Counted from the first letter of the stretch, positions 55,578-63,495 are shown. The stretch: DNA of 63,685 bases from Anaerolineaceae bacterium (GCA_002699125.1 PABI01000004.1:1-63685); one strand, 5' to 3'. Numbers and translations: made by a program. The notes: generated by a model not told the origin, from the sequence alone.

Positions 55578-55982
55578 ATGGCGAGGAGGGATCCATTAAC
55601 TTATGATGTGATCGGGGCAGCCATGGAGGTTCATAAACGACTTGGGCATGGTTTTTTGGAAGCAGTTTATCAGGAAGCGCTAGCTATTGAACTAACCCAT
55701 CGACACGTTCCCTTTCGGCGAGAGGTGGATTTACCAATTATGTACCGCGAGCAGGTTTTAAAGTCGATCTATCGCGTTGATTTCATTTGTTATGATACGA
55801 TTTTGGTAGAATTGAAGGCCATGAAAAAGCTAGGTAGCAGCGAGGTTGCCCAAACACTCAACTATCTAAAAGCAGGCAACTTTGCCAAAGGTTTACTTAT
55901 CAACTTCGGCGCAACCTCTCTAGAATACAAGCGATTTATAGGCACCCCCAAAAATAAATCAGCCACAGATTCCTCAAATTAA
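55578..55982 (+). CDS. GxxExxY protein
   Basis: This 134-aa protein has the family signature GHGFLEAVYQEALAIEL (the G-x-x-E-x-x-Y element), then YRVDFICYDTILVELKAMKK, which resembles a PD-(D/E)XK nuclease core (D, then ExK), and the tail AGNFAKGLLINFGA. The start is ATG 55578, within GGAGGGAAGTGATG. Family members are common next to short palindromic repeats; the function is unknown but a nuclease fold is likely. Here it is alone inside a 28-bp inverted repeat pair, which suggests a small mobile or self-spreading unit. Confidence 0.9.
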   Translation: MARRDPLTYDVIGAAMEVHKRLGHGFLEAVYQEALAIELTHRHVPFRREVDLPIMYREQVLKSIYRVDFICYDTILVELKAMKKLGSSEVAQTLNYLKAGNFAKGLLINFGATSLEYKRFIGTPKNKSATDSSN

Positions 55983-55992
55983 GACACCCAAA

Positions 55993-56020
55993 AATCTGTG
56001 TAATCTGCGAAATCTGTGGA
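55993..56020. repeat. Right 28-bp inverted repeat of the GxxExxY unit
   Basis: Begins AATCTGTGTAATCTGC and ends GAAATCTGTGGA, the exact reverse complement of 55481-55508. It ends 20 bases before the enoyl-CoA hydratase start. Confidence 0.85.
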
Positions 56021-56039
56021 TAAAGAAAAGGAGCAATTG

Positions 56040-56813
56040 ATGTCCTACGAATTCATCCTTAACCGAAGCGAAGGCCGCGTTGGTATTGTGCAGTTCAACC
56101 GCCCCAAGGCGCTCAATGCCCTCAACCGCGGGCTGATGAGCGAGCTCATGTCTGCCCTGGAAGCGTTTGACGTCGATGACGGTATTGGCTGCATGGTGAT
56201 CACCGGCAACGAAAAAGCGTTTGCCGCTGGGGCCGACATCAAAGAGATGGCTACTGCCACGCCCGTTTCTATGCTGGACAATCCCTTCATCGACTATTGG
56301 GACCGGCTGCGCAAGATTGGCAAACCGGTGATTGCGGCCGTTTCCGGCTTTGCCCTGGGTGGTGGCTGTGAACTGGCGATGGCCTGCGACATGATCGTCG
56401 CCGGCGAGAGCGCCAAATTTGGCCAGCCGGAAATCAACCTGGGCATTATTCCCGGCGCCGGCGGCACCCAACGTATGACCTACGCTGTAGGCAAGGCGTT
56501 GGCCATGGAAATTGTGCTGAACGGCCGTTTCCTCTCAGCATCCGAAGCCCAACAACATGGCCTCATCAACCGCGTCGTTCCCACCGAACTCTACCTCGAA
56601 GAATCTATCAAGTTTGCCGCCGAGATTGCCGCCCGCGCCCCCGTTGCCCTGCGCCTGGCCAAAGAAGCCGTCAACGCCGTCTTCGAGACGCCGCTCCAGG
56701 CCGGGCTGGCTCATGAACGCCGTCTCTTCTACATGCTGTTCAGCACCGAAGACCAAAAAGAAGGTATGGACGCCTTCATCAACAAGCGCCCCGCCAACTG
56801 GCAGGGCAAATAA
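56040..56813 (+). CDS. Enoyl-CoA hydratase/isomerase family protein
   Basis: The start is ATG 56040, with AAGGAG seven bases upstream. The 257-aa protein of the crotonase fold has oxyanion-hole segments AAGADIKEMA and LGGGCELAMACD, and the catalytic glutamate region GQPEINLGIIPGAGGTQRM. The two glutamates of true hydratases (EINLG and the following loop) appear to be present. The likely reaction is addition of water to 2-enoyl-CoA in fatty acid or amino acid breakdown. It is not next to other beta-oxidation genes here. The gene starts right after the GxxExxY unit, so its promoter may lie inside that unit. Confidence 0.94.
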   Translation: MSYEFILNRSEGRVGIVQFNRPKALNALNRGLMSELMSALEAFDVDDGIGCMVITGNEKAFAAGADIKEMATATPVSMLDNPFIDYWDRLRKIGKPVIAAVSGFALGGGCELAMACDMIVAGESAKFGQPEINLGIIPGAGGTQRMTYAVGKALAMEIVLNGRFLSASEAQQHGLINRVVPTELYLEESIKFAAEIAARAPVALRLAKEAVNAVFETPLQAGLAHERRLFYMLFSTEDQKEGMDAFINKRPANWQGK

Positions 56814-56838
56814 CGACCGTTCGCGAATCGTCCTGGCC

Positions 56839-56866
56839 TGTCATTCCCGCGCAGGCGGGTATGACA
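56839..56866. repeat. TGTCATTCCCGC palindromic repeat
   Basis: TGTCATTCCCGCGCAGGCGG followed by GTATGACA: the ends pair (TGTCAT/ATGACA) and CCCGC pairs with GCGGG. A related unit is at 63508-63533. This type is widespread in bacterial genomes. Confidence 0.7.
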
Positions 56867-57002
56867 CAATCGGGGGCGGGCTGTATCGCGGCCCAAAATT
56901 GTTTTTCATTGCAAACCAGGGCGAGGCAGGTGGAGAAACGGCCGTTCTGCACGGCCCGATCATCACCCACCTGCCTTGCCCCTACCGGACATCGTGGGAA
57001 TT

Positions 57003-57470
57003 ATGAAAAAACGAATTAGACGAACCGCAAAAAAGGACAAACAAAGTCGGTCCTTTAAAAAACTGGAGCAAAAGATTAAGCGCGACATGGGCAAATCCTT
57101 TGAAGGCGTGGTGTATAACGCGCCCAGTGAAATAAAAATGTCTGACGCTCTGGAAGAAGTGATTGCGCCTTTTGTGAACGATGCTGATACTTTAGTTGCT
57201 ATGAAAAATCTGGTGGGCATAGGGGCAATGGTCTGGAACATCACCTTGATGCCACCGAATGAGCAAAAAGAGCAGATACAAAAGCTGATAAAAACAATGA
57301 GGTCAGAACCAGAGGATGCGGAACTGTTGTACAAGATGATTGGTGAAATGATGCAGCGCAAACAGGCCCTGTACCCTGAAGTCCATCGCTTCATTGTGGG
57401 CTTTGAGGTTGAAGACGTTGGCGACGGCTGGCACATTTCGGTGGCGTCCACCCTTTCGCCAGAGGATTGA
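57003..57470 (+). CDS. Hypothetical protein with basic N-terminus, 155 aa
   Basis: The start is ATG 57003 (MKKRIRRTAKKDKQSRSFKK); the open frame goes nine codons further but without a site. The first 30 residues are very basic. The rest is helical, with GIGAMVWNITLMPPNEQKEQ in the middle and a C-terminal end DVGDGWHISVAS. Not recognised; the basic start might contact nucleic acid. It stands alone between intergenic repeats. Confidence 0.55.
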   Translation: MKKRIRRTAKKDKQSRSFKKLEQKIKRDMGKSFEGVVYNAPSEIKMSDALEEVIAPFVNDADTLVAMKNLVGIGAMVWNITLMPPNEQKEQIQKLIKTMRSEPEDAELLYKMIGEMMQRKQALYPEVHRFIVGFEVEDVGDGWHISVASTLSPED

Positions 57471-57540
57471 CAAAAGACGGCCGTGGTATGATAGAGGTGC
57501 AACGATGCTACGGCCGTTGCGTACAAGTCCCGTAGTAAAA

Positions 57541-57600
57541 AGTGAAAAGCAAAAAGTGATAAGTTGCCACTTTTTGCTTTTCACTTATCACTTTTCACTC
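57541..57600. repeat. GTGAAAAGC/GCTTTTCAC hairpin repeat, copy 3
   Basis: AGTGAAAAGCAAAAAGT (57541-57557) pairs exactly with ACTTTTTGCTTTTCACT (57569-57585) around an 11-base loop. A further TATCACTTTTCACTC follows. It lies immediately upstream of the TIGR00266 gene and could also be a terminator for the gene before it. Confidence 0.75.
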
Positions 57601-57619
57601 AAGTAAAGGAGCATTCCAA

Positions 57620-58411
57620 ATGAAAAAAAGTCACGAAGTAGATTATCAAGTTTATGGCGATGATTTGCAGTTTGTTGAAGTTGAACTGGATCCCAACGAA
57701 TCCGTCATCGCTGAAGCGGGCGGCATGATGTACATGGAAGACGGCATCGGCTTTGAAACCAAAATGGGCGACGGCTCCAAGCCGAGCCAGGGCTTCTTGG
57801 GCGCATTGGGCAGCGTGGCCAAACGAGCCATCACCGGTGAATCGATCTTTATGACCCACTTCACCAACAACGGCCAGGGCAAAAAGCACGTTGCTTTTGG
57901 CGCGCCCTACCCCGGCAAAATCATCGCCATCGACCTGGACGAGACCAACGGTGAACTGATCTGCCAGAAAGATTCGTTCCTCTGTGCCGCCCTGGGCACC
58001 GAGGTGACCGTCGCCTTTAACAAGAAGCTGGGTGCAGGTTTCTTTGGCGGCGAAGGGTTCATTTTGCAGAAGCTGCGCGGCGACGGTAACGTCTTCATTC
58101 ACGCGGGCGGCACCATTGTAGAAAAGCGGCTCACCGGCCAAAAGATTATGGTCGATACCGGCTGTATCGTTGCTTTTGAATCGACCATTAATTATGACAT
58201 CCAGCGGGCGGGCAATCTGAAATCGATGGTGTTTGGCGGTGAAGGGCTGTTCCTGGCCACCCTGCAAGGCACCGGGCGCATCTGGCTGCAATCGCTGCCG
58301 TTCAGCCGCCTGGCCGACCGCGTACTGCAAAACGCCAAAGCGACCGGCAACAAATCATCTGGCGAAGGTTCTGTACTCGGCCGTACCGTCACCGATCTGC
58401 TCCAAGGCTAG
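57620..58411 (+). CDS. TIGR00266/AIM24 family protein
   Basis: This 263-aa protein belongs to the AIM24 (TIGR00266) family of beta-rich trimers. Family marks are the start [30 protein letters not shown], the middle [14 protein letters not shown], and [20 protein letters not shown]. The fold is a bundle of beta-prisms; the function is unknown, with weak links to stress and to mitochondrial organisation in eukaryotic homologues. The start has AAAGGAG nine bases upstream. The gene stands alone, between two repeat elements. Confidence 0.93.
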   Translation: MKKSHEVDYQVYGDDLQFVEVELDPNESVIAEAGGMMYMEDGIGFETKMGDGSKPSQGFLGALGSVAKRAITGESIFMTHFTNNGQGKKHVAFGAPYPGKIIAIDLDETNGELICQKDSFLCAALGTEVTVAFNKKLGAGFFGGEGFILQKLRGDGNVFIHAGGTIVEKRLTGQKIMVDTGCIVAFESTINYDIQRAGNLKSMVFGGEGLFLATLQGTGRIWLQSLPFSRLADRVLQNAKATGNKSSGEGSVLGRTVTDLLQG

Positions 58412-58462
58412 GAAGAAGGGGGAGGCGGTTTGCTTAGACTTTAAAAAACAAATCGGGAATAT

Positions 58463-58522
58463 GGTAGGGGCGACCCCCCGTGGTTGCCCAAATCGGGGCA
58501 GACACGGGGGTCTGCCCCTACC
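58463..58522. repeat. GGTAGGGGCGACCCCC inverted repeat
   Basis: The arms GGTAGGGGCGACCCCCCGTG (58463-58482) and CACGGGGGTCTGCCCCTACC (58503-58522) pair with two mismatches around a 20-base loop. Such units are common as dispersed repeats. It lies between convergent genes and may end transcription. Confidence 0.75.
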
Positions 58523-58573
58523 CAGAAACGTTGCCCGTTTTAATTCTTAAAATGCAACGAACCACCTCCGCTT

Positions 58574-59314
58574 TTATGCAGTTATGGATGCCCGCACGTC
58601 GCGGGCATCTTTGATCAGAGTGGCCCATACCTTGTTTTGTTCAGCAGCATCTTCAAAGGAGAAGTAGATGGTACGCGGCTTCAGGCGGCTGAGGTCGTCG
58701 TGGGCCCCGCCGCCGACGAAGTAAGCAATGGCATTGTTGTTGTGGTCCGGTCCCCACGATTCTAAAAAAGTAATCGCCAGCGTGCTGATTGGTTCTTTGC
58801 CAAATAAGATCCAGCCCGCCTCAATTTTTTGCAGCGTGCGCGCATTGAAAAATTGGTAGAGAAAATTTTTGGGTCTGTACTCCACCATGACGATGTGGTC
58901 GCCCATGGGAACATGCCAATAATGGGCCGGCTTAACCAAAAGCACCGTGTCTGTTTTGTCGGTGACGGCATAGCGGCCGGAGGCGCGGACGGCGATTTTT
59001 TCATTGGCGGTCAAGGGGTGGACGGATTCAGAGGGGAGAACGGCCGTTTCATCCACAATAAACTTGTTATACCCTTCCTTCTTCGCCCGCCGGTAAATAA
59101 ATCCTACGTATTGCCACAGGAAAAAGGTGAAAATGCTAGGCACCCAACCCCACTGCAATACAAGCGAAGCCACAAACAAGGCAAGCACCAAAAAGCGCAG
59201 CCAGCCGCTGTGGGTGGCTCCCAAAAAGGTGCGTCGCTGGCTAAAGTAGGCAAACGCGTACAGGCGGCCGATGTAACTGTAGTAGAGTTGCTTGGTGGCG
59301 GGTAAATTTTCCAT
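58574..59314 (-). CDS. Membrane protein of unknown function, 246 aa
   Basis: The first 85 residues hold two hydrophobic helices (WLRFLVLALFVASLVLQWGW, then VPSIFTFFLWQYVGFIYRRA). The remaining 160 residues are a soluble, beta-rich domain: ASGRYAVTDKTDTVLLVKPA, HYWHVPMGDHIVMVEYRPKN and SRLKPRTIYFSFEDAAEQNK, which has a PH-like rhythm. No catalytic motif is seen. It is not recognised. It is transcribed toward the TIGR00266 gene. Confidence 0.65.
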   Translation of the reverse strand: MENLPATKQLYYSYIGRLYAFAYFSQRRTFLGATHSGWLRFLVLALFVASLVLQWGWVPSIFTFFLWQYVGFIYRRAKKEGYNKFIVDETAVLPSESVHPLTANEKIAVRASGRYAVTDKTDTVLLVKPAHYWHVPMGDHIVMVEYRPKNFLYQFFNARTLQKIEAGWILFGKEPISTLAITFLESWGPDHNNNAIAYFVGGGAHDDLSRLKPRTIYFSFEDAAEQNKVWATLIKDARDVRASITA

Positions 59315-59328
59315 GCGGTTATTTTACG

Positions 59329-59351
59329 AGTGAAAAGTAAAAAGTGAAAAG
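59329..59351. repeat. GTGAAAAGT tandem repeat, copy 4
   Basis: AGTGAAAAGTAAAAAGTGAA and three more bases; same family as 52276-52306. Confidence 0.65.
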
Positions 59352-59355
59352 ACCC

Positions 59356-59499
59356 GCCCAGCCGTAAACGGACTGGGCTAGTTGTGAAAGCCTCTTTGAG
59401 GCTGATTTTAGCCCTGAAAGGGCTTCCGATACCGTAGCCGGGGGCTTATGAACCTGAAGGAAATAAATCGGTAAACGCCAGGATCAAGCTTCAGGTTCA
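59356..59499. other. Cluster of four hairpins in an intergenic gap
   Basis: Between two minus-strand genes lie four inverted repeats in 145 bases: GCCCAG/CTGGGC with inner CCGT/ACGG (59356-59378), AGCCTCTTTGAGGCT (59390-59404), AGCCCTGAAAGGGCT (59410-59424), and TGAACCTGAAG (59449-59459) with CTTCAGGTTCA (59489-59499). No open frame fits. It may be a structured RNA or a remnant of a repeat-borne element. Confidence 0.65.
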
Positions 59500-59550
59500 T
59501 TTAAGCGATTCGGCGACCGTTTAATTACCGGTTTAATTTATGAATCGCAA

Positions 59551-60276
59551 TTAGCCCTCGGCGAGGCGTTTCACTAAAACCCCCACCAAATGAATTTTTC
59601 GCTCAACCGGAAGCGCATCCTCAAAGCGGGTCATCAGGGCAAACAACGGGCGGTTGAAGGCCAGGTAGGTGGGGTCGGGAACGGCGTGTAGCGTGGTGAG
59701 CTGTAGGCCAGATTGAGCAGCGAGTTGTTCAAGGTCGGCTTGGCTGTTGGCGCGGTAGTGGGTGGCAAAGGTGTCGTCGGCGGAACGGCCGTACAACCTC
59801 GCCACCAATCGTCCCTGCAACCTGCCCAATCGACCCAACGTTTTGTTCAGCAGCGCCAGGGGATGACGGCCGTTTGGCGTGATGAACACAAATACGCCCC
59901 CCGGTTTTAAGACGCGAGCGATTGATTGGAAGGTGTGGAACGGACGTGCCAAATGCTCCAGCACCCAGCTGGCAAAAGCCACATCAAACGTGTTCGGGGC
60001 AAAGGGCAAATCATCACTGAAGGCCACGGCGCTGGCGAGGTTTAGGCGATGTTCGTGAAGCGACAACCAGTCTGGATCGATGCCCACCACCTGCTCCAGT
60101 GGATGATGAAGCTGCTCCACCAGCCCGCCGCGCCCGCAGCCGATGTCGAGCACCTGCGCATTGGGCGTTAGCTGTTGGCGCACCAAATCGGCATACAGTT
60201 CTGTTGCCGGCTGCCAGCCCGGATGCGCTGCCCGGTACCGTTCGCGCCATTCATTTTGTTTGTCCAATGAGAGCAT
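59551..60276 (-). CDS. Class I SAM-dependent methyltransferase (type 11)
   Basis: This 241-aa protein has motif I VLDIGCGRGGLVEQL, an acidic residue after strand 2 (GIDPDWLSL), and FDVAFASWVLEHL with ARVLKPGGVFVFITPNGRHP. These are typical of small-molecule methyltransferases (Methyltransf_11). The C-terminal part (YLAFNRPLFALMTRFEDALP) is family-variable and sets the substrate, which cannot be told. It stands near the selC gene and a large membrane protein that may belong to polysaccharide or lipid assembly. Confidence 0.9.
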   Translation of the reverse strand: MLSLDKQNEWRERYRAAHPGWQPATELYADLVRQQLTPNAQVLDIGCGRGGLVEQLHHPLEQVVGIDPDWLSLHEHRLNLASAVAFSDDLPFAPNTFDVAFASWVLEHLARPFHTFQSIARVLKPGGVFVFITPNGRHPLALLNKTLGRLGRLQGRLVARLYGRSADDTFATHYRANSQADLEQLAAQSGLQLTTLHAVPDPTYLAFNRPLFALMTRFEDALPVERKIHLVGVLVKRLAEG

Positions 60277-60362
60277 GAGGGGATTTTACCTGCAAAGTGA
60301 CCAGTGGCGAGTAGGCGAGTAAGCTCGCATTTGCAAACTCGCCCACTTGCAAACTGTTCAGG

Positions 60363-60458
60363 CGGGAGTGAATGGGAGTCGAACCCACCGCCGCCTGCTC
60401 GGCGCAGCCGGCCACCAGTTTTGAAGACTGGGGCGCCCACCGGGACACAATCACTCCC
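60363..60458 (-). tRNA. selC: tRNA-Sec (anticodon UCA)
   Basis: Read on the minus strand, the gene begins GGGAGTGA and ends TCACTCCCG, an 8-bp acceptor stem as in bacterial tRNA-Sec. The anticodon arm is CCAGT-CTTCAAA-ACTGG, giving anticodon TCA (60424-60422). A long variable arm and a T-arm GGTTCGACTCCC follow. Length is 96 bases, and G is the discriminator; the CCA end is not fully encoded. This tRNA places selenocysteine at UGA codons. No selA, selB or selD gene is in the window, so the rest of the machinery must be elsewhere. Confidence 0.93.
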
Positions 60459-60514
60459 ACGTTTAAGTTTAGCGCAGGCAGGGGAATTTGGGTAACGTGG
60501 TCCTAAAAACACAA

Positions 60515-60590
60515 CACGAATAGCACGAATAGGCGAATGAAACGAATGTTAAAAAAGATTCGTGCTATTCGTCCATTCGTTTAATTCGTG
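60515..60590. repeat. Dispersed CGAAT-rich inverted repeat, copy 2
   Basis: CACGAATAGCACGAATAG at one end and TTTAATTCGTG at the other, with CTATTCGTCCATTCG between. It matches the element at 2868-2947 in structure and again lies just before a start codon. Confidence 0.75.
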
Positions 60591-60627
60591 ATGGCTTTTT
60601 CTTAGCGTCCGCTCTACCATTACGGCC

Positions 60628-63495
60628 ATGTTTGGTTCAAACAGGCTGCGACAATTTTGGCCCTGGCTGGCGGTGCTGCTCATCACCGCACTGGCGGCAC
60701 AGCCGCTGTGGGGTCTGCCGCCGCAAGGGGATGATTTGCTGCTGCACTACTTTCGCATTCCGCTGGTGAATGCGCAGTGGGCGGTCGGTGCGCCGCTGGC
60801 CCGCTGGCAGCCAGATTTGATCTACGGTTACGGCTCGCCCCTGTTTAACTTTTATCCACCGCTGAGCGCCTGGCTGCTAACCGGTCTTTACTGGCTGGTG
60901 GGGCAGCAAGCAGGTATGGCTATTAATCTGCTGTTTGCTGCTTGCCTGCTGTTGGGGGCCGTGGGGATGTTTGGTTTGGGTCGGGCGCTGGCTGGGGAGA
61001 TAGGTGGGTTGTTGGCAACGGCCGTTTTCACCCTTTCCCCTCACATTGCCGCCCAAATTTACAGCCGGGGCAGCACCTCCAACAGCCTGGCGCTGGCAAT
61101 TGTGCCGCTGGTGGCCTGGATGATCTGGCGGGTGGCGGCACAGCCTGCCCTGAGCCTGTCGAGGGGGCCATCTGCCGGGCGCGTTGCGGTTGGGGCCATC
61201 GCTGTTGCTTTGTTGATGCTTTCGCACACGGCCGTTAGCTTGCTGCTGCTGGGGCCGCTGCTGTTGTGGGGGGCGGTCGCCGTCGCGGTTCAATCGACCC
61301 ATGGGCGGCGGCGCTGGCTGGCAGTGGCCGGCATGTTTGGCCTGGGATTGGCGCTTTCGGCCTTTGCCTGGCTGCCGGCCCTCACCGAGATTCAGTACAC
61401 GCGCTATGCGGCGGAGGCGAGCAAGGTATTTTACGGCGATCATTTCACGTCGTTGTGGGATTGGCCGGGAACGGCCCTTTCGGCAGGCTCAGGGCGGGCC
61501 GTTGCCGGACTGCGCGGTGCCTATTTGCCTAAAACGGTGGGGCTGGTGGCCTTGATTTTGGGGGCGGGCGGAACGGCCGTTTCGGCGTGGTCATTGTGGC
61601 GGTGGCGGCGCAAGGGCGGCGGCTTTCCTGCCAGGGATGCTCTCTTTTTTACTGCTGGATTCATTGGCTGGGCTGTTTTATTCCTCACGCTGCCCGCCTC
61701 CGACTTAATTTGGCGGCTGGTCGATCCGCTGCGCGGCTTGCAGTTTCCCTGGCGGCTGCTGGATGTGCCGGCGTTCTTTTTACCGCTGGCTGGTTTGGGA
61801 CTGGTGAACGGTATTCAGTATTCAGTAATCAGTAAAAGAAATTTGGTACTCTTGGCTGGGGTGATTTTGATCAGTTATGTCAACCTGGTGCCGTATTTGT
61901 ATCCGCCGCGCTGGGAAGGATTGCCCGCGCAGCCGACGTTGGCCGATGTCACGGCCGTTCAGCAAAAATACCAGATCATCGGGCTGACGGCCTGGGGCGA
62001 ATACAGCGATGCCCGCGTTACCGACTGGCCATCTGGCCCCATCGTGGCCGAAGGATCATCCCTGGCGGATAAGCTGTTGACGGCCCCTTCGGCAGGCTCA
62101 ACACCGTTGAGCAGCTCAGGGCAGGCTGTTTCACCCACGGAGCTCATTGTGCAAGAAAGCGATCCGTGGACGGCCGTCTGGCAAACCAACTTTTCACAAC
62201 CACATACGCTTACCTTTGCCAGCCACATTTCCCCCGGCTGGCAGGCCAGTTTGGATGGCGATTCTTTGCCGATCGATGCGGATGAAAACGGCCGTCTCCA
62301 ACTCACGGTTCCGGCTGGCCGGCATACACTCACCGTGCAATTTAGCCGCACGCCCGTCCGCTGGCTGGCAGATTTTTTATCAGTGGCTGGATTGTTGTTT
62401 AGCGGTTTTTTGCTCCTGAAAAAACCAAATCACAACTTTTCTACCACAGAGAACGCGGAGATTTCTCATTCTCTGCGCCCTCCGCGCTCTCCGCGGTTTA
62501 CTTTTTCCAGGAAACCATGGAGCGATTTTGCCAGGCCGATGGTGGTGGGACTGTTGAGTTTGCTGCTGGTGGCCAAGGTGGGCTGGCTGGATCGCTTTGA
62601 TTCGCCGCTGGTGGTTCATCCGGCGGACGGCCGTATCCCAGGCATCCCCACGCCACCGGCCGGCAATTTCAACAATGAGGTTCGGCTGGTGGGCGTGCAG
62701 ACAGAGCTGCCCAACAAACTCACGCTGTACTGGCAGGCGCTTCAGCCGCCTGCTGCTTCGTACCGCGTGGCGCTCACTTTGCTGGATGGCCAGGGCGTGC
62801 CGCGCCAGACAACGCTCAATCCCACGCCCGGCTACACGGTGATGGCCAACTGGCCTGCCGGGCAGCTGGTGCGGGATGATTACACGCTAACGCTGCCGGA
62901 TGACGCACCCGTTGGTTACACTGTGCAGCTCTCCCTTTTGCAGCCAGACAGCGATGCGCCCCTGCCGCTTGTGGACGATCGCGGCAACAATACTATTGCC
63001 GTTGCCCGTTTGAAGCAGCCGCCACCGGAAACGGCTTCTTCGACAGGCTCAACTCCGTTGAGCAGCTCAGGGCCGGCCGTCCCCGCCCAGGCTCAATCCC
63101 TCGGCACCACATTTGGCGAAGGTCTTGTCCTTTCCCACGTCCTGGTGCCGGAGACGGTGTCGCTGCGTGAGCCGCTGGATGTAACGCTGTTTTGGCAGGT
63201 GGAAACGGCCGTCAGCCAGGATTACACCGTATTTATGCATCTGCTCACGCCAGAAGGAGAATTTGTGGCCGGGCAGGATGGCCAGCCGCTGGATGGTCTG
63301 TATCCGACGTCGTTTTGGGGTGGGGGGGAGATGGTGGTGGACGGCCGTTCCTGGTTTGCTGATGTGTCGCCGGGGGAATATCAGTTGCAAATGGGTCTCT
63401 ACCTGCTGGAAACCGGCCAACGCCTGCCCGTCAGCGGTCCTCACAGCGAACTGGGCGACCGTGTGCAGCTGCAAACCATCACCATTGTGCCCTGA
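60628..63495 (+). CDS. Large membrane protein (PF10131/YfhO-like) with extracellular C-terminal domains
   Basis: This 955-aa protein has about 12-13 TM helices (10-420). The loop YGYGSPLFNFYPPLSAWLLT is typical of the PTPS-related (PF10131) membrane family, relatives of lipid-linked glycosyltransferases. A beta-sandwich (about 510-575, ending RHTLTVQFSR) follows, then two more TM helices and two further beta-sandwich domains (about 690-955) outside the cell. Several short repeats are inserted in its coding sequence, some translated as serine-rich linkers such as SAGSTPLSSSGQAV. It may transfer sugars or modify envelope lipids; the reaction is not known. It reads toward the right edge. Confidence 0.8.
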   Translation: MFGSNRLRQFWPWLAVLLITALAAQPLWGLPPQGDDLLLHYFRIPLVNAQWAVGAPLARWQPDLIYGYGSPLFNFYPPLSAWLLTGLYWLVGQQAGMAINLLFAACLLLGAVGMFGLGRALAGEIGGLLATAVFTLSPHIAAQIYSRGSTSNSLALAIVPLVAWMIWRVAAQPALSLSRGPSAGRVAVGAIAVALLMLSHTAVSLLLLGPLLLWGAVAVAVQSTHGRRRWLAVAGMFGLGLALSAFAWLPALTEIQYTRYAAEASKVFYGDHFTSLWDWPGTALSAGSGRAVAGLRGAYLPKTVGLVALILGAGGTAVSAWSLWRWRRKGGGFPARDALFFTAGFIGWAVLFLTLPASDLIWRLVDPLRGLQFPWRLLDVPAFFLPLAGLGLVNGIQYSVISKRNLVLLAGVILISYVNLVPYLYPPRWEGLPAQPTLADVTAVQQKYQIIGLTAWGEYSDARVTDWPSGPIVAEGSSLADKLLTAPSAGSTPLSSSGQAVSPTELIVQESDPWTAVWQTNFSQPHTLTFASHISPGWQASLDGDSLPIDADENGRLQLTVPAGRHTLTVQFSRTPVRWLADFLSVAGLLFSGFLLLKKPNHNFSTTENAEISHSLRPPRSPRFTFSRKPWSDFARPMVVGLLSLLLVAKVGWLDRFDSPLVVHPADGRIPGIPTPPAGNFNNEVRLVGVQTELPNKLTLYWQALQPPAASYRVALTLLDGQGVPRQTTLNPTPGYTVMANWPAGQLVRDDYTLTLPDDAPVGYTVQLSLLQPDSDAPLPLVDDRGNNTIAVARLKQPPPETASSTGSTPLSSSGPAVPAQAQSLGTTFGEGLVLSHVLVPETVSLREPLDVTLFWQVETAVSQDYTVFMHLLTPEGEFVAGQDGQPLDGLYPTSFWGGGEMVVDGRSWFADVSPGEYQLQMGLYLLETGQRLPVSGPHSELGDRVQLQTITIVP
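61144..61165. repeat. REP-like half unit inside the large membrane protein gene
   Basis: CCTGCCCTGAGCCTGTCGAG, then GG. This is the short form of the palindrome seen at 62086 and 63036. It is translated in frame. Confidence 0.75.
61475..61498. repeat. REP-like half unit, second copy
   Basis: CCCTTTCGGCAGGCTCAGGG, then CGGG, within the coding sequence. It sits at the boundary between a loop and a TM helix (TALSAGSGRAVAGLRG). Confidence 0.7.
61813..61836. repeat. ATTCAGTATTCAGTAATCAG repeat inside the gene
   Basis: The stretch is translated as IQYSVISK. It resembles TCAGT-rich intergenic repeats; a related GGTCGGTAATCAGTGG lies after gatA near 9781. Insertion here is inference. Confidence 0.4.
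62086..62125. repeat. Full REP-like palindrome, copy in coding sequence
   Basis: CCTTCGGCAGGCTCAAC, then CGTTGAGCAGCTCAGGGC, with AACnnCGTT at the centre. It encodes SAGSTPLSSSGQ. Same family as 37321-37357 (reverse) and 63036-63076. Confidence 0.85.
62443..62497. repeat. ACCACAGAGAACGCGGAG / CTCCGCGGT repeat in coding sequence
   Basis: Complementary ends ACCACAGAGAACGCGGAG and CTCTCCGCGGT flank a CTCTGCGCCC core. It is translated as a basic, serine-rich loop (STTENAEISHSLRPPRSPRF). A related unit lies before gatB at 13325-13374. Confidence 0.6.
63036..63076. repeat. Full REP-like palindrome, second coding copy
   Basis: TTCTTCGACAGGCTCAACTC, then CGTTGAGCAGCTCAGGGCCG. It encodes SSTGSTPLSSSGPAV, nearly the same peptide as the copy at 62086-62125. 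Confidence 0.85.

Noticed and set aside
59356..59499. CRISPR array
   Set aside because: The hairpins differ from each other, with no constant repeat or regular spacer; no array is seen anywhere in the window.
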